From Paracoccus sp. M683 (GTDB lineage Bacteria > Pseudomonadota > Alphaproteobacteria > Rhodobacterales > Rhodobacteraceae): a DNA stretch of 49,547 bases. Below are positions 32,886-41,307 of this stretch, piece by piece. The notes below the pieces were generated by a model. The model did not search any database. It was not told the DNA's origin and saw only the letters and a list, made by a program, of their open reading frames with translations. Location of the stretch: NCBI RefSeq assembly GCF_007096355.1, contig NZ_VKDF01000016.1, positions 1 through 49,547 of the forward strand, given 5' to 3'. Both the position numbers and the translations under genes were made by a program. Within the stretch, counting starts at the first letter, position 1, and each line of letters starts with the position of its first letter.

Positions 32886-34313
32886 CTAGATCGCGCCGGT
32901 TGTGATAAGGCCAGCCAGCAACAGCAGCCACACCAGCAGGATCGCAAGGCAATAGGGACCGTTCCAGCCAAGCCCGATCGTGAAGCTGCTGCGCCCAATG
33001 ATCGTCGAGGCAATCACCAGGGTCGTGATAAAGGGCGACAGGCCGATCACCGCCGTCCAGCCCCCGGTGATCGCCAGCGCGATCGCGGCGTTGCTCAGCC
33101 CCGGCATCGCAAGCTGTGCGGCAATCGAGCCGAAAACCGAGGCAGAGACGATTGGATTCACCCCGCAAAACGCCATGATCACGGTCAGCAGGCTAATGCT
33201 CAGCGCCAACGAGACGGGGCCAAACCCCAGCGCGACGATGGCCGCGCGAAGCTCTGCGGTCGGCAAAATGGCCAGCAGGATCACGGGCAGAAGGCCGGCT
33301 GCGGCAAAGATACCAACCTCTGCCCCAAGATCTGCAAGACGGGCCCAGGTCGCGCGGCTTGCGACCGCGATCCCGGCCGAGGCCCGTCCCATCGCGCGGC
33401 GCCCGGCCGAGGCCGCCCATAGCAGCGCATAGGCCGGCACGGCAAAGATCAGAACCTGCTGGAAGCTTAGCGGCGTCAATTCATACCCGATAAAAACTGC
33501 ACCGCCCAAGGCAAGTATGTGGGCCACAAGGGCAAGGGCGCCACGCCAGCTGCCGGGCGGCGGGCTTGGGCGGGGCAGACCCAGGCGCCGGAACCGGCGT
33601 CCATCCAGACGGTCGAAGGCCCAGCCGATGGCAACAAAGACAATGGACATCGCAAATCCGATCGGCCCGAAGTCGGTATAGGATATGCCGGGCAGAGTGA
33701 TCAGGATCGCGTTGGTTGCAAATCCGAACGGAGACCACAGCGAGATCATCGAAAATCCCCGGATCACCGCCAGGGTCATGCGGCGCAGCCGTGCCTCTCG
33801 GGCCGCATGCGGCAGATGCGCCGCCGAACTGCTGGTCATCGAGCGCTTGGTCAGATCCAGCAGCAGCGCCAGCCCGCCGAAATTGATCAGAACGCCGAAC
33901 AGATGCCCGCCGAAGGTCATGGCAAGATACCGGCGCGACGCGGGCTGGTTGGTCACATATGCCCCCGCCTGCAAGACTTCCGGCGCAATCGCGGCGGCGG
34001 ACCGCAGCGTGCCCAGAATAGCGATCAGCGCCGACAGGAAAATCATCCTGTTCGCGGCTTGCCAGAACACCTCGGCCGGCACACCGCGCGCGACCGCAAG
34101 TGCCAGCACCCCGGCCGACAGCAGAAGTGGCACCCATGTGCCGACGCGAAATTGCCGCCAGGCCAGAAACAGGAACAGGATCAGCGCTGCGACAGCCATC
34201 AGTGTCAGCATGCGCGACGGAACAAAGACCAGCAGCAGCGCGGCCGCAATGACGATGGCCAGGGCGACCCTGCGCAGCGTCGCTGGCAGGGAAGCGTCGT
34301 GCCATGGGTTCAT
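32886..34313 (-). CDS. Multi-spanning membrane protein, putative transporter of unknown family
   Basis: This 475-residue protein has about 11 to 13 hydrophobic segments and no signal peptide. It shows an inverted-duplication feel. The first half has a GFSMISLWSPFGFATNAILITLPG stretch with a broken helix, and the second half has CGVNPIVSASVFGSIAAQLAMPG followed by ITGGWTAVIGLSPFITTL. Broken helices with small residues and asparagine or proline are typical of ion-coupled carboxylate transporters. I do not recognise the family. It lies 29 bases downstream of the enoyl-CoA isomerase-like gene, so it probably belongs to the cluster D operon as its importer. No good ribosome site precedes the chosen ATG; ATG codons further in cannot be excluded. 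Confidence 0.65.
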   Translation of the reverse strand: MNPWHDASLPATLRRVALAIVIAAALLLVFVPSRMLTLMAVAALILFLFLAWRQFRVGTWVPLLLSAGVLALAVARGVPAEVFWQAANRMIFLSALIAILGTLRSAAAIAPEVLQAGAYVTNQPASRRYLAMTFGGHLFGVLINFGGLALLLDLTKRSMTSSSAAHLPHAAREARLRRMTLAVIRGFSMISLWSPFGFATNAILITLPGISYTDFGPIGFAMSIVFVAIGWAFDRLDGRRFRRLGLPRPSPPPGSWRGALALVAHILALGGAVFIGYELTPLSFQQVLIFAVPAYALLWAASAGRRAMGRASAGIAVASRATWARLADLGAEVGIFAAAGLLPVILLAILPTAELRAAIVALGFGPVSLALSISLLTVIMAFCGVNPIVSASVFGSIAAQLAMPGLSNAAIALAITGGWTAVIGLSPFITTLVIASTIIGRSSFTIGLGWNGPYCLAILLVWLLLLAGLITTGAI

Positions 34314-34342
34314 GGCCGCAGGAGGTGGCGAACCCGGAATGT

Positions 34343-35104
34343 CTAGCGGCCCCGGAACTGCGGCGGTCTTTTCTCGGCAAAGGCCGCCCGCCCCTCGGCT
34401 GCATCCGCGCTGTTCAGCAGCATTGGCTGCAACGCCTGCTCGTATTCAAGCGCCGCAGAAAGATCGCGTGCGAACCAGTCCAGAACGAACTGCCGGGGCA
34501 TGGCCGGGCCTTGCGCTTCGTCCATTGCAAGCGCCGAGGCGACGCGCAGCGCATCATTTGCATCCGCCAGTTCGTCAACCATGCCCAGCCTTTCCGCCTC
34601 GGGGGCGTCAACCACACGGTTGGTCAGGATGAACCGCCTGGCGCGGGCCGGACCGATCCGCGCCGGAAGGGTGCTTAGCAGGCCCATGTCAGGCATCAGG
34701 GCGATCTTGGTAAAGCTCGCGATGAATCGCGCCTCGCGCGAGGCGACGACAGTGGGGCAGGCCAGCGCAAGCGCAAGGCCGCCACCCGCCGCCCAGCCCT
34801 CGACCGCCGCAACCAGCGGTTTGGGGAAACGTGCCATGCGCGAGACCATATCGCTGATCACCGAGAAACGTTCGCGATGCGCCGCCAGGCTGCGCGCCCC
34901 CTGGTCCCGGATGTCGCCGCCGGCGCTGAAATGCCCCCCGGCACCAGTCAGCACAACGGCGCGCACGCCATCGTCGGTCGCCGCATCGGACAAAGCTGCG
35001 CCAAGAGCCTTGCGTGCGGTATGGCCAATGGGATTACGCCGCTGCGGATCGTTCAGCGTGATTGTCAGAAGGCCGTCTTCGCGCTGATCTGTTGCAATGC
35101 TCAT
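34343..35104 (-). CDS. Enoyl-CoA hydratase/isomerase family protein (PaaG-like active site)
   Basis: This 253-residue crotonase-fold protein has an oxyanion segment HFSAGGDIRDQGA and the turn GWAAGGGLALALACP, but neither of the hydratase glutamates. Instead it has FIASFTKIALMPDMGLL, where an aspartate in a PDxG motif matches the acid residue of PaaG-type enoyl-CoA isomerases. Double-bond migration or a related rearrangement is more likely than hydration. The ATG overlaps the MaoC gene stop (ATGA). Confidence 0.85.
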   Translation of the reverse strand: MSIATDQREDGLLTITLNDPQRRNPIGHTARKALGAALSDAATDDGVRAVVLTGAGGHFSAGGDIRDQGARSLAAHRERFSVISDMVSRMARFPKPLVAAVEGWAAGGGLALALACPTVVASREARFIASFTKIALMPDMGLLSTLPARIGPARARRFILTNRVVDAPEAERLGMVDELADANDALRVASALAMDEAQGPAMPRQFVLDWFARDLSAALEYEQALQPMLLNSADAAEGRAAFAEKRPPQFRGR

Positions 35105-35964
35105 ATCGCCGTCCTCGGTTTGAAAATTCCGTTGCCGATCGCGATCTTGTCGCGTTCCACGATCCGCGTGCGGAATGACCCGTCGGCCCAGATCTCTGTC
35201 CGCAGGGTCTCGCCCGGATAGACAAAGGCGGTAAACCGCCCGTCCATCGAGCCGAAGCGATCCGCGTCATAGTCGCACAGCACGGCCAGCAGCGCATGGG
35301 CCGCACAGCCAAAGCTGCATAACCCGTGCAGGATCGGCCGCTCGAACCCGGCAGCGACAGCAATGCGCGGATCAAGATGCAGCGGGTTTGGGTCGGCGTT
35401 CCAACGGTAATAAAGCGCCTGCTCGGGCCGGGTCGGCGTGTCGAACAGGTGATCCGGCTTCGTCTCGGGCAGCTGATGCGGCGCCTTCACTGGCCCGTCC
35501 GGTCCGCCAAAGCCACCGTCGCCGCGCAGGAAGGTGGTGCCGCGACAGGTCGCCAGCAACAGACCTGTCGCGGCCTCCCGTATCTGCTTTTCGGAATAAA
35601 GCAGCGCGCCGCGACCCTCGCCCTTGTCGACCAGTCCCGTCACGCGGGTCTTGGCGATCACCGTGCCTTCGGCCGGCAGCGTGTGATGGATCGTCATGCC
35701 CTGCTCGCCATGAACCAGTTTCAGTGCATCGACACCGGTTTCCGGGTTTCCCAGCCAGAAGCCGGGATGGCCAAGGATGTTCGCCATGGCCGGCATGGCA
35801 CGCCGATCGTCGGCCAGCGCACCGACATAGGCCAGCTGCTTCATGTCCACGGGGTTCTGTCCGATGCCGACGCTCAGCCCATATCGCGCGACCTCGGCAG
35901 GGCCATAGCTTTGCCGCACTTCCGGGATGTCGAAGTTCATCAGGTGGTCATAGTCAATCGCCAT
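35101..35964 (-). CDS. MaoC-family enoyl-CoA hydratase 2
   Basis: This 287-residue double hot-dog protein resembles the hydratase part of peroxisomal multifunctional enzyme 2. The hydratase motif appears in the second half as YYRWNADPNPLHLDPRIAVAAGFERPILHGLCSFG, with the catalytic Asp and His of R-specific 2-enoyl-CoA hydratases. The first half (HPGFWLGNPETGVDALKLVHGEQ) is the non-catalytic, substrate-covering domain. I chose the ATG at 35964, since the frame upstream overlaps the ligase gene in another register. It would make an R-3-hydroxyacyl-CoA for the SDR or the thiolase-fold protein. Confidence 0.9.
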   Translation of the reverse strand: MAIDYDHLMNFDIPEVRQSYGPAEVARYGLSVGIGQNPVDMKQLAYVGALADDRRAMPAMANILGHPGFWLGNPETGVDALKLVHGEQGMTIHHTLPAEGTVIAKTRVTGLVDKGEGRGALLYSEKQIREAATGLLLATCRGTTFLRGDGGFGGPDGPVKAPHQLPETKPDHLFDTPTRPEQALYYRWNADPNPLHLDPRIAVAAGFERPILHGLCSFGCAAHALLAVLCDYDADRFGSMDGRFTAFVYPGETLRTEIWADGSFRTRIVERDKIAIGNGIFKPRTAI

Positions 35965-38074
35965 GGGGCGCAGCCTCCTGCCCGTCCAGTTCGATAACCG
36001 CGTCCAGCGCATAGGCACCCTGGCCCTGGGGCATTGCCAGCACCGGGTTAAGGTCGATCGACACCAGCCGCTCGCCAGCACCGGCCGCAAAGACCGAGAG
36101 GCGCGACAGCATCTGGGCCAGCGCGTCGATATCGGCCGAAGCCTGACCGCGTGCGCCCTGAAGGATCGCCGCGCTGCGGATCGACAGGATCATCTCGCGC
36201 GCGGTCTCGGGCCCGAAGGGACATGCCCGCAGCGCGACGTCGTTCAGGATCTCGACGAAAACGCCGCCCAGTCCGAACACAGCGACCGGCCCAAAGGTCG
36301 GATCGCGATTGATCCCCATCAGGCATTCGATCCCGCCTGACAGCTGTTTGGCGACAAGCACCCCTGTCACCCTGGCATCCGGCACATGTGTCGCGGCCGC
36401 CGACAGGATATCGGCATAGGCGGCATGCACAGCATCGGCAGTGCCGATGTTCAGCTTGACGGCGCCAATATCGGACTTGTGCAGGACGTCCGGAGACAGG
36501 ATCTTCATGACCACCGGATAACCGAAGGCCTCAGCCGCGGCGACGGCATCCCCGGCGCTCTGCACCGCCCGCTCTGGCGCCGCCGTAATGCCGGCCTCGG
36601 CAAGAAGCGTCTTGGCCTGTGCCTCGTCTGGCGTTCCGTCGGGCAGCACCACCGGCTTTGGAACAGGGGGAATTGCGGCCTTGCCATTTTGCCTTCCCGC
36701 GCCGAAGCGCAGGATCGCATCCAGCGCCCTAACCGCACGGCAGGGATCACTGAACACCAGAATGCCCGCATCGTCATAGCGTTGCAGCACGTCGCGCTCG
36801 CCCAGGGCGCAAAAGGCAATGATACGGTCGGGAAAGGCCGCGCGCAGGGGGGCCATCGCCTCTAGGATCACGTCCGCCATGGCCGGACTTCCCGCCACAT
36901 AGGTCAGGAAGCACAGCATCGCGCCATAGTCGCCATCCGCAAGCCCGCTGCGCGTGAACAGTTCAAGCAGCGATGGATCATTCAGTGCCTGCGCCGTGCA
37001 GTCCAGCGGGTTGACCGGGGAAGCATAGGGCAAGGCAGCTTTCAGCGCGGCCTGCGCTTTCTCGGGCATCGCAGGCATCGGCAGTCCGACGCGCTCGGCC
37101 TCGTCGCTGGCGACAATGCCTGCGCCTCCGCTGACCGTTACGACCCCCAGCGAGTGCCGGGCAGGAAAGACCTTTTTCGAGGCCGCGTAAGCGATGTCCA
37201 TCATCGTCTCGGGATCGCGCAGGATGATCGCCCCGTGATCCGAAAGCACTGCGTCCGCCACCACCGCATCGCCTGTAAGAGAGGCGGTATGCGATGCGGC
37301 CGCACGGGCGCCGACGGCCGAGCGGCCTGACTTGAGCGCCAGAACCGGCTTGCCGGCGGCCCGCGCCGCGTCAAGCGCCGCAAGCAGTGCGGGGGCGTCG
37401 TTTATCGCCTCCATATAGGTGCAGATCACGTCGGTGCCTTCGCTTTCGGCCATCCAGCGGATCGCATCGGCGACGGTGATGTCGGCCTCGTTGCCGGTGG
37501 TGATCAGCACCGAGCAGCCCAGTCCCCGATCCCGCGCCAGCGCGCCAAGATGGGCACCAAAGGCGCCGGACTGGCTGGCGATCCCGATATTGCCCGGCCG
37601 CGGCAGCCCTGTGTCAAGCGACGACGAGAAGGTGCCATAATATCCGATGTCGACGTTATAGACGCCCAGCGTGTTCGGCCCCAGAATGCGCATCCCATGA
37701 CTGCGCGCCAGCGCCACCAGCTCGCGCTGAGCGGCCTGGCCTTCCTCGCCAACCTCGGCAAAGCCGGCCGAGAACAGCGTCACCGCCTTGCAGCCCTTGC
37801 GTCCAAGCGCCTCTATCGTCTCGGGGACCAGCTTTGCCGGCACCGCGATCAGGGCGGCATCAGGCGTTTCCGGCAGGTCGTCGATGCTGGCGAAACAGGG
37901 AAGGCCCATGACGGTTTCGCGCTTGGGGTTGACCGGAAGGATCCGCCCCTCATAGCCGGCGCGAAGCATTGCGGCGATGGGGCGCCCGCCGATCCGCGTG
38001 GCGTCGTCGGATGCGCCGATCACTGCGACCGAACGCGGGGCGATCAGCCCGTCGATATGTTGCAGCAGTTTCAC
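35954..38074 (-). CDS. Acyl-CoA synthetase (NDP-forming), fused alpha-beta
   Basis: This 706-residue enzyme of the acetate-CoA ligase (ADP-forming) type has a CoA-binding Rossmann domain (PRSVAVIGASDDATRIGG), ligase domains (GPNTLGVYN and IASQSGAFGAHLGAL) and the conserved phospho-histidine in SHTASLTGDAVVADAVL. A C-terminal ATP-grasp domain follows from about residue 490, with VVMKILSPDVLHKSDIGAVKLN and VFGLGGVFVEIL. The start is a GTG at 38074 that overlaps the preceding gene by 4 bases. The longer ATG-type frame upstream does not look like the family. It either activates the acid substrate or recovers ATP from a product CoA thioester. Confidence 0.9.
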   Translation of the reverse strand: MKLLQHIDGLIAPRSVAVIGASDDATRIGGRPIAAMLRAGYEGRILPVNPKRETVMGLPCFASIDDLPETPDAALIAVPAKLVPETIEALGRKGCKAVTLFSAGFAEVGEEGQAAQRELVALARSHGMRILGPNTLGVYNVDIGYYGTFSSSLDTGLPRPGNIGIASQSGAFGAHLGALARDRGLGCSVLITTGNEADITVADAIRWMAESEGTDVICTYMEAINDAPALLAALDAARAAGKPVLALKSGRSAVGARAAASHTASLTGDAVVADAVLSDHGAIILRDPETMMDIAYAASKKVFPARHSLGVVTVSGGAGIVASDEAERVGLPMPAMPEKAQAALKAALPYASPVNPLDCTAQALNDPSLLELFTRSGLADGDYGAMLCFLTYVAGSPAMADVILEAMAPLRAAFPDRIIAFCALGERDVLQRYDDAGILVFSDPCRAVRALDAILRFGAGRQNGKAAIPPVPKPVVLPDGTPDEAQAKTLLAEAGITAAPERAVQSAGDAVAAAEAFGYPVVMKILSPDVLHKSDIGAVKLNIGTADAVHAAYADILSAAATHVPDARVTGVLVAKQLSGGIECLMGINRDPTFGPVAVFGLGGVFVEILNDVALRACPFGPETAREMILSIRSAAILQGARGQASADIDALAQMLSRLSVFAAGAGERLVSIDLNPVLAMPQGQGAYALDAVIELDGQEAAPHGD

Positions 38075-39225
38075 AGCACGCCCTCGTTCCCCAGAATCGC
38101 GGTGCACTGACTGGACAGCGTGCCGCCATTGCCGTGACAAAGTGCGATGTTGCAGTCCTTGATCTGGCGTTGTCCTGCCTGGCCGCGAAGTTGCGCGACC
38201 GCCTCGGCGATCAGGAAAAGGCCGTACATACCGGGATGAACGCAGGACAGCCCGCCGCCATTGGTATTCACCGCAAGTTCGCCGCCCGGTGCGATGCGCC
38301 CGTTCTCGACAAAGCGCCCGCCCTCACCCTTTGGACAGAAGCCCAGATCCTCAAGGAAAAGGATCGTGTTGATGGTAAAGGCATCGTAAACCATGGCCAG
38401 ATCAATATCAGACTGGCTGACCCCGGCCATTTGCATCGCCCTTGGCCCGCTTTCAGCCGCCGCCGTTGTCGTCAGGTCCGGCATTGCCACGATCGAGCGG
38501 TGGTAATTCGCACCACCTGCCCCAAGGAAATAGACCGGCACGCCCGGCAGATCCTTTGCGCGCTCGGCCCGGACCAGCACGCAGGCGGCGGCGCCATCGG
38601 TCACCAGGCAGCAGTCGGCCTTGGTCAGCGGGTCCGAGATCATCCGCGCCGACAGCACCTCATCCTTCGTCAGCGGTCCGCGGGCGAACGCGTCGGGGTT
38701 CAGGTTTGCCCAGCCCCGCGCCGCAAGTGCCACGTCGGCAAGCTGTTCGCGCGTGGTGCCGTATTCCGCCATGTGGCGGCTGGTCGCCAGCGCATAGGCT
38801 GTGATCGGATGGCGCGGATTGTAGGGGGTTTCGTGCCATTGCGGCTCGCTCATGGACACAAGGCGACCGCCGGCAGTCCGCTGGTTCGAGCCGTAGCAGA
38901 CCAGTGCCGCGTCGCAAAGCCCGGCCTCCAGCGCCAGCGTCGCCTGAAGCAGATGCATCTCGAAGCTGGAGCCGCCGACATTGGTGCCGTCGAAAAACTT
39001 CGGTCTCAGCCCAAGGTATTCCACCACGCTCATCGTTGGAAAGGCGTGGCTGCTGGTCGCGGCGAAAACGCCATCAATATCCTGCATCGTCAGTCCGGCA
39101 TCTGCCACCGCTGCGACAGCAGCCTGACCAAGCAGTTCCATCGCCGAAAAGCCGGGTGCCTCACCCATGCCGGCCGTCGCCATGCCGACAATGGCGGATT
39201 TGCCGCGAAGGGTCCGGTCGCTCAT
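38071..39225 (-). CDS. Thiolase-fold protein lacking the nucleophilic cysteine (Ltp2/SCP2-thiolase-like)
   Basis: This 384-residue protein has the SCP2-thiolase sequence pattern. The position of the acyl-accepting cysteine reads GTNVGGSSFEMHL, with no cysteine, so ordinary thiolysis is unlikely. Two tyrosines occur in conserved settings: Tyr280 (MVYDAFTI) and Tyr334 (HPGMYGLF). Their 54-residue spacing resembles the catalytic tyrosine pair known for the Ltp2 retro-aldolase of steroid side-chain degradation (294 and 344). C-terminal HGNGG matches the thiolase glycine loop. A DUF35 gene overlaps it upstream, and Ltp2 works in complex with a DUF35 domain. Retro-aldol cleavage of a tertiary hydroxyacyl-CoA is my best inference. 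GAGGAGG precedes the ATG. Confidence 0.8.
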   Translation of the reverse strand: MSDRTLRGKSAIVGMATAGMGEAPGFSAMELLGQAAVAAVADAGLTMQDIDGVFAATSSHAFPTMSVVEYLGLRPKFFDGTNVGGSSFEMHLLQATLALEAGLCDAALVCYGSNQRTAGGRLVSMSEPQWHETPYNPRHPITAYALATSRHMAEYGTTREQLADVALAARGWANLNPDAFARGPLTKDEVLSARMISDPLTKADCCLVTDGAAACVLVRAERAKDLPGVPVYFLGAGGANYHRSIVAMPDLTTTAAAESGPRAMQMAGVSQSDIDLAMVYDAFTINTILFLEDLGFCPKGEGGRFVENGRIAPGGELAVNTNGGGLSCVHPGMYGLFLIAEAVAQLRGQAGQRQIKDCNIALCHGNGGTLSSQCTAILGNEGVL

Positions 39226-39602
39226 GCTGCGTCCTCCTCAACCAGATCGAAAACCACGCGCGGGCCGTCTGCGGTGACCTCGATCCGCGCCTTTACCCGC
39301 GATCCGATCGCAGCAGTTTCCACGCGCGGAAGCGTGGACATCATCCGTACACCTTCGTCCAGATCCACCAGGGCCACGTTCCAGGACCCTCCGCGAGCGC
39401 GATTTACGGTGATCGCGTAAACCGTTCCGTTGCCCGTCGCCTCAACCCAGGTCAGGTCCGTCGCCCCGGATGGCGCGACCACGCGAGGCCAGAAAACATA
39501 TTCGCCGGTGCTTTCCGCGCGCTGGATCATGAAGCGGCCCGCCGCCAGATAGGCTTCGTAGGCGGCCTGAGGCCCGATCTTTCCTGTCTCGATTTCGCTC
39601 AT
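39222..39602 (-). CDS. DUF35 / OB-fold acyl-CoA-associated protein
   Basis: This 126-residue protein has an N-terminal helix (AAYEAYLAAGRFMIQRAESTG), a region where most relatives have a zinc ribbon, and an OB fold (VEATGNGTVYAITVNR, then NVALVDLDEGVRMMSTL). The four cysteines of the usual ribbon are all absent; the sequence there is YVFWPRVVAPSGATDLTW. DUF35 proteins bind to and stabilise cysteine-less thiolase-fold partners. Its stop overlaps that partner's ATG. The ATG at 39602 was chosen over one 21 bases upstream because it follows AGGGAACC. Confidence 0.82.
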   Translation of the reverse strand: MSEIETGKIGPQAAYEAYLAAGRFMIQRAESTGEYVFWPRVVAPSGATDLTWVEATGNGTVYAITVNRARGGSWNVALVDLDEGVRMMSTLPRVETAAIGSRVKARIEVTADGPRVVFDLVEEDAA

Positions 39603-39627
39603 TTCGGTTCCCTCTTTTCGCACGCCT

Positions 39628-40047
39628 TCAGTCCTTCCAGCCCAGAAACAGGTGCGTCTGGGTTGTCACGCCGACGATCTTCCCGTCGCCGCGGGTCATG
39701 GTGACCTGCAACACCGAGGTCGCCCGGCCGACATGAAGCGGCTCGCAGCGCGCGGTAACGATGTCACCCAGTTTCACCGGGCGAATGAAATTGGTCTTTG
39801 CCTCGACCGTGGTGTTGGAAATCTCGGCCGGGCTGCTGATGAACGAGGCGGTGCCTGCGGCCGTGTCTGACAGCGTCATCAATGCGCCGCCATGCAGCAC
39901 CCCGTTGCGGTTCGCCATGTCCTCGGTCACCGTCATCGTGCAAACGACCTCTGCGGGCGTGCAGGTCACGATCTCGATCCCCAGAAGGACCGAAAACCTA
40001 GACTGTGGCGGCATGTCGGCCAGGTCGCGGGGTCCGTGCGCCGTCAT
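39628..40047 (-). CDS. PaaI-type acyl-CoA thioesterase
   Basis: This 139-residue hot-dog protein has the PaaI pattern NRNGVLHGGALMTLSDTAAGTAS, with the conserved HGG and the catalytic aspartate, then FIRPVKLGDIVTARCEPLHVGR. Such enzymes hydrolyse stalled acyl-CoAs and so free CoA in aromatic and branched-acid pathways. It starts 3 bases after the acyl-CoA dehydrogenase stop and ends 25 bases before the DUF35 start. Confidence 0.9.
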   Translation of the reverse strand: MTAHGPRDLADMPPQSRFSVLLGIEIVTCTPAEVVCTMTVTEDMANRNGVLHGGALMTLSDTAAGTASFISSPAEISNTTVEAKTNFIRPVKLGDIVTARCEPLHVGRATSVLQVTMTRGDGKIVGVTTQTHLFLGWKD

Positions 40048-40050
40048 TGG

Positions 40051-41217
40051 TCAGGCGGCCCGCTGGGCAAGGGTGCGTCGCGCGATCACCAACTGCTGGA
40101 TCTGGCTGGTCCCCTCGTAGATGCGCAGCAGCCTGATATCGCGGTAAAGCCGCTCGATATCGTATTCGGCCATATATCCCGCGCCGCCATGGATTTGCAG
40201 GGCGCGATCGGCAATGCGGCCCGCCGCTTCTGTGCAGAAATACTTTGTGCAGGATGCCTCGATGATCGCGCTGCCCTGGCGGTCGAACGTGTCAGCCGTT
40301 GCACGGACAAGGGCGCGTGCCGCGTGAAGCTCTGCCTGGCAATCCGCCAGCATGCCCTGCACCAGCTGATGCTCGCCGATGGGCTTGCCGAACTGCTTGC
40401 GCTCAAGCGCGTAATCGGTTGCGATGTCCAGCATTCGCTGGCCCTGCCCCACGGCCATTGCGCCGACATGGATGCGGCCACGATCAAGCACCTTCATCGC
40501 GGTCTTGAAGCCCTGATTCAGCCGGTCCGGGCCACCAAGAATGGCGGTTTCCGGCACCCGGACATTGTCGAAGATCACGTCCGAGGTCTTGGTGCCGCGC
40601 TGACCCAGCTTGCGGTCGGGCTTGGCAACGGTGATCCCCGGCGTGTCCGCCGGCACGATAAAGGCCGACACGCCGTCGGCGCCGTCCTTTTCGGGATCGG
40701 TGCGGGCAAAGACCGTGAACACCCCGGCGCGCACGGCATTCGTGATATAGCGCTTGGTTCCGTTGATGACGAAATCGCTGCCGTCACGCCGCGCCGAGGT
40801 GCGGATACCACCGGCGTCCGAGCCATTGTCAGGTTCGGTCAGCGCGAAAGAGGCGATAATGTCGCCGCTGGCCACGCCCGGCAGCCACTGTTGTTTCTGC
40901 GCCTGCGTGCCGTCGATAACGATCCCCTGCGAACCGATGCCCACATTGGTCCCGATAAGCGAGCGGAATGTCAGCGAGGCATAGCACAGCGCCTCGATCA
41001 GCTGCGCCTCCTGCGCCACATTGACCCCGATTCCGCCGAATTCCTCGGGCGTCGAAAGCCCGAAAAGCCCCATTTCCTTCATCTCGGCAACGATGTCTTC
41101 GGGGATTGCGTCTTCCTCTTCGACGCGCCGCTCTGCCGGGATCAACCGCTGACGAGCGAATCTTTGCACCGTCTCCACCAGCTGTTCGAAAACATCGCTA
41201 TCCACGCCTGCCTGCAT
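40051..41217 (-). CDS. Acyl-CoA dehydrogenase
   Basis: This 388-residue enzyme of normal length introduces a 2,3 double bond into an acyl-CoA. Motifs run in order: ASFALTEPDNGSDAGG (flavin binding), KRYITNAVRAGVF, LGQRGTKTSDVIFDNVRVP, YALERKQFGKPIGEHQLVQ, and the catalytic glutamate in RIYEGTSQIQQLV. GGGAGGAG lies shortly before the ATG. It is the first gene of the cluster D operon, opposite the IclR regulator. Confidence 0.93.
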   Translation of the reverse strand: MQAGVDSDVFEQLVETVQRFARQRLIPAERRVEEEDAIPEDIVAEMKEMGLFGLSTPEEFGGIGVNVAQEAQLIEALCYASLTFRSLIGTNVGIGSQGIVIDGTQAQKQQWLPGVASGDIIASFALTEPDNGSDAGGIRTSARRDGSDFVINGTKRYITNAVRAGVFTVFARTDPEKDGADGVSAFIVPADTPGITVAKPDRKLGQRGTKTSDVIFDNVRVPETAILGGPDRLNQGFKTAMKVLDRGRIHVGAMAVGQGQRMLDIATDYALERKQFGKPIGEHQLVQGMLADCQAELHAARALVRATADTFDRQGSAIIEASCTKYFCTEAAGRIADRALQIHGGAGYMAEYDIERLYRDIRLLRIYEGTSQIQQLVIARRTLAQRAA

Positions 41218-41269
41218 CGTTCGCTCCTCCCACGGGCAAATGTAAGTCCGGCCTTGCTCTAGCAGGATT

Positions 41270-41297
41270 ATTCTGTATAGTAAATGCTATTCTGTAT
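41270..41297. promoter_or_regulatory. Candidate IclR operator between divergent genes
   Basis: The 90-base gap between the dehydrogenase and the IclR gene contains ATTCTGTAT twice (41270-41278 and 41289-41297), 19 bases apart. Between them lies the short dyad ATAG-6 bases-CTAT (41277-41290). The patch is AT-rich against its surroundings and covers the expected promoters of both genes, so autoregulation and control of cluster D by IclR is the natural reading. Confidence 0.55.
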
Positions 41298-41307
41298 GGG
41301 GAATTAA

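Noticed and set aside
37969..39420. Plus-strand open frame of 483 codons opposite the ligase and thiolase-fold genes
   Set aside because: No motifs, no ribosome site and a composition typical of antisense frames in GC-rich DNA; the minus-strand genes are unambiguous.
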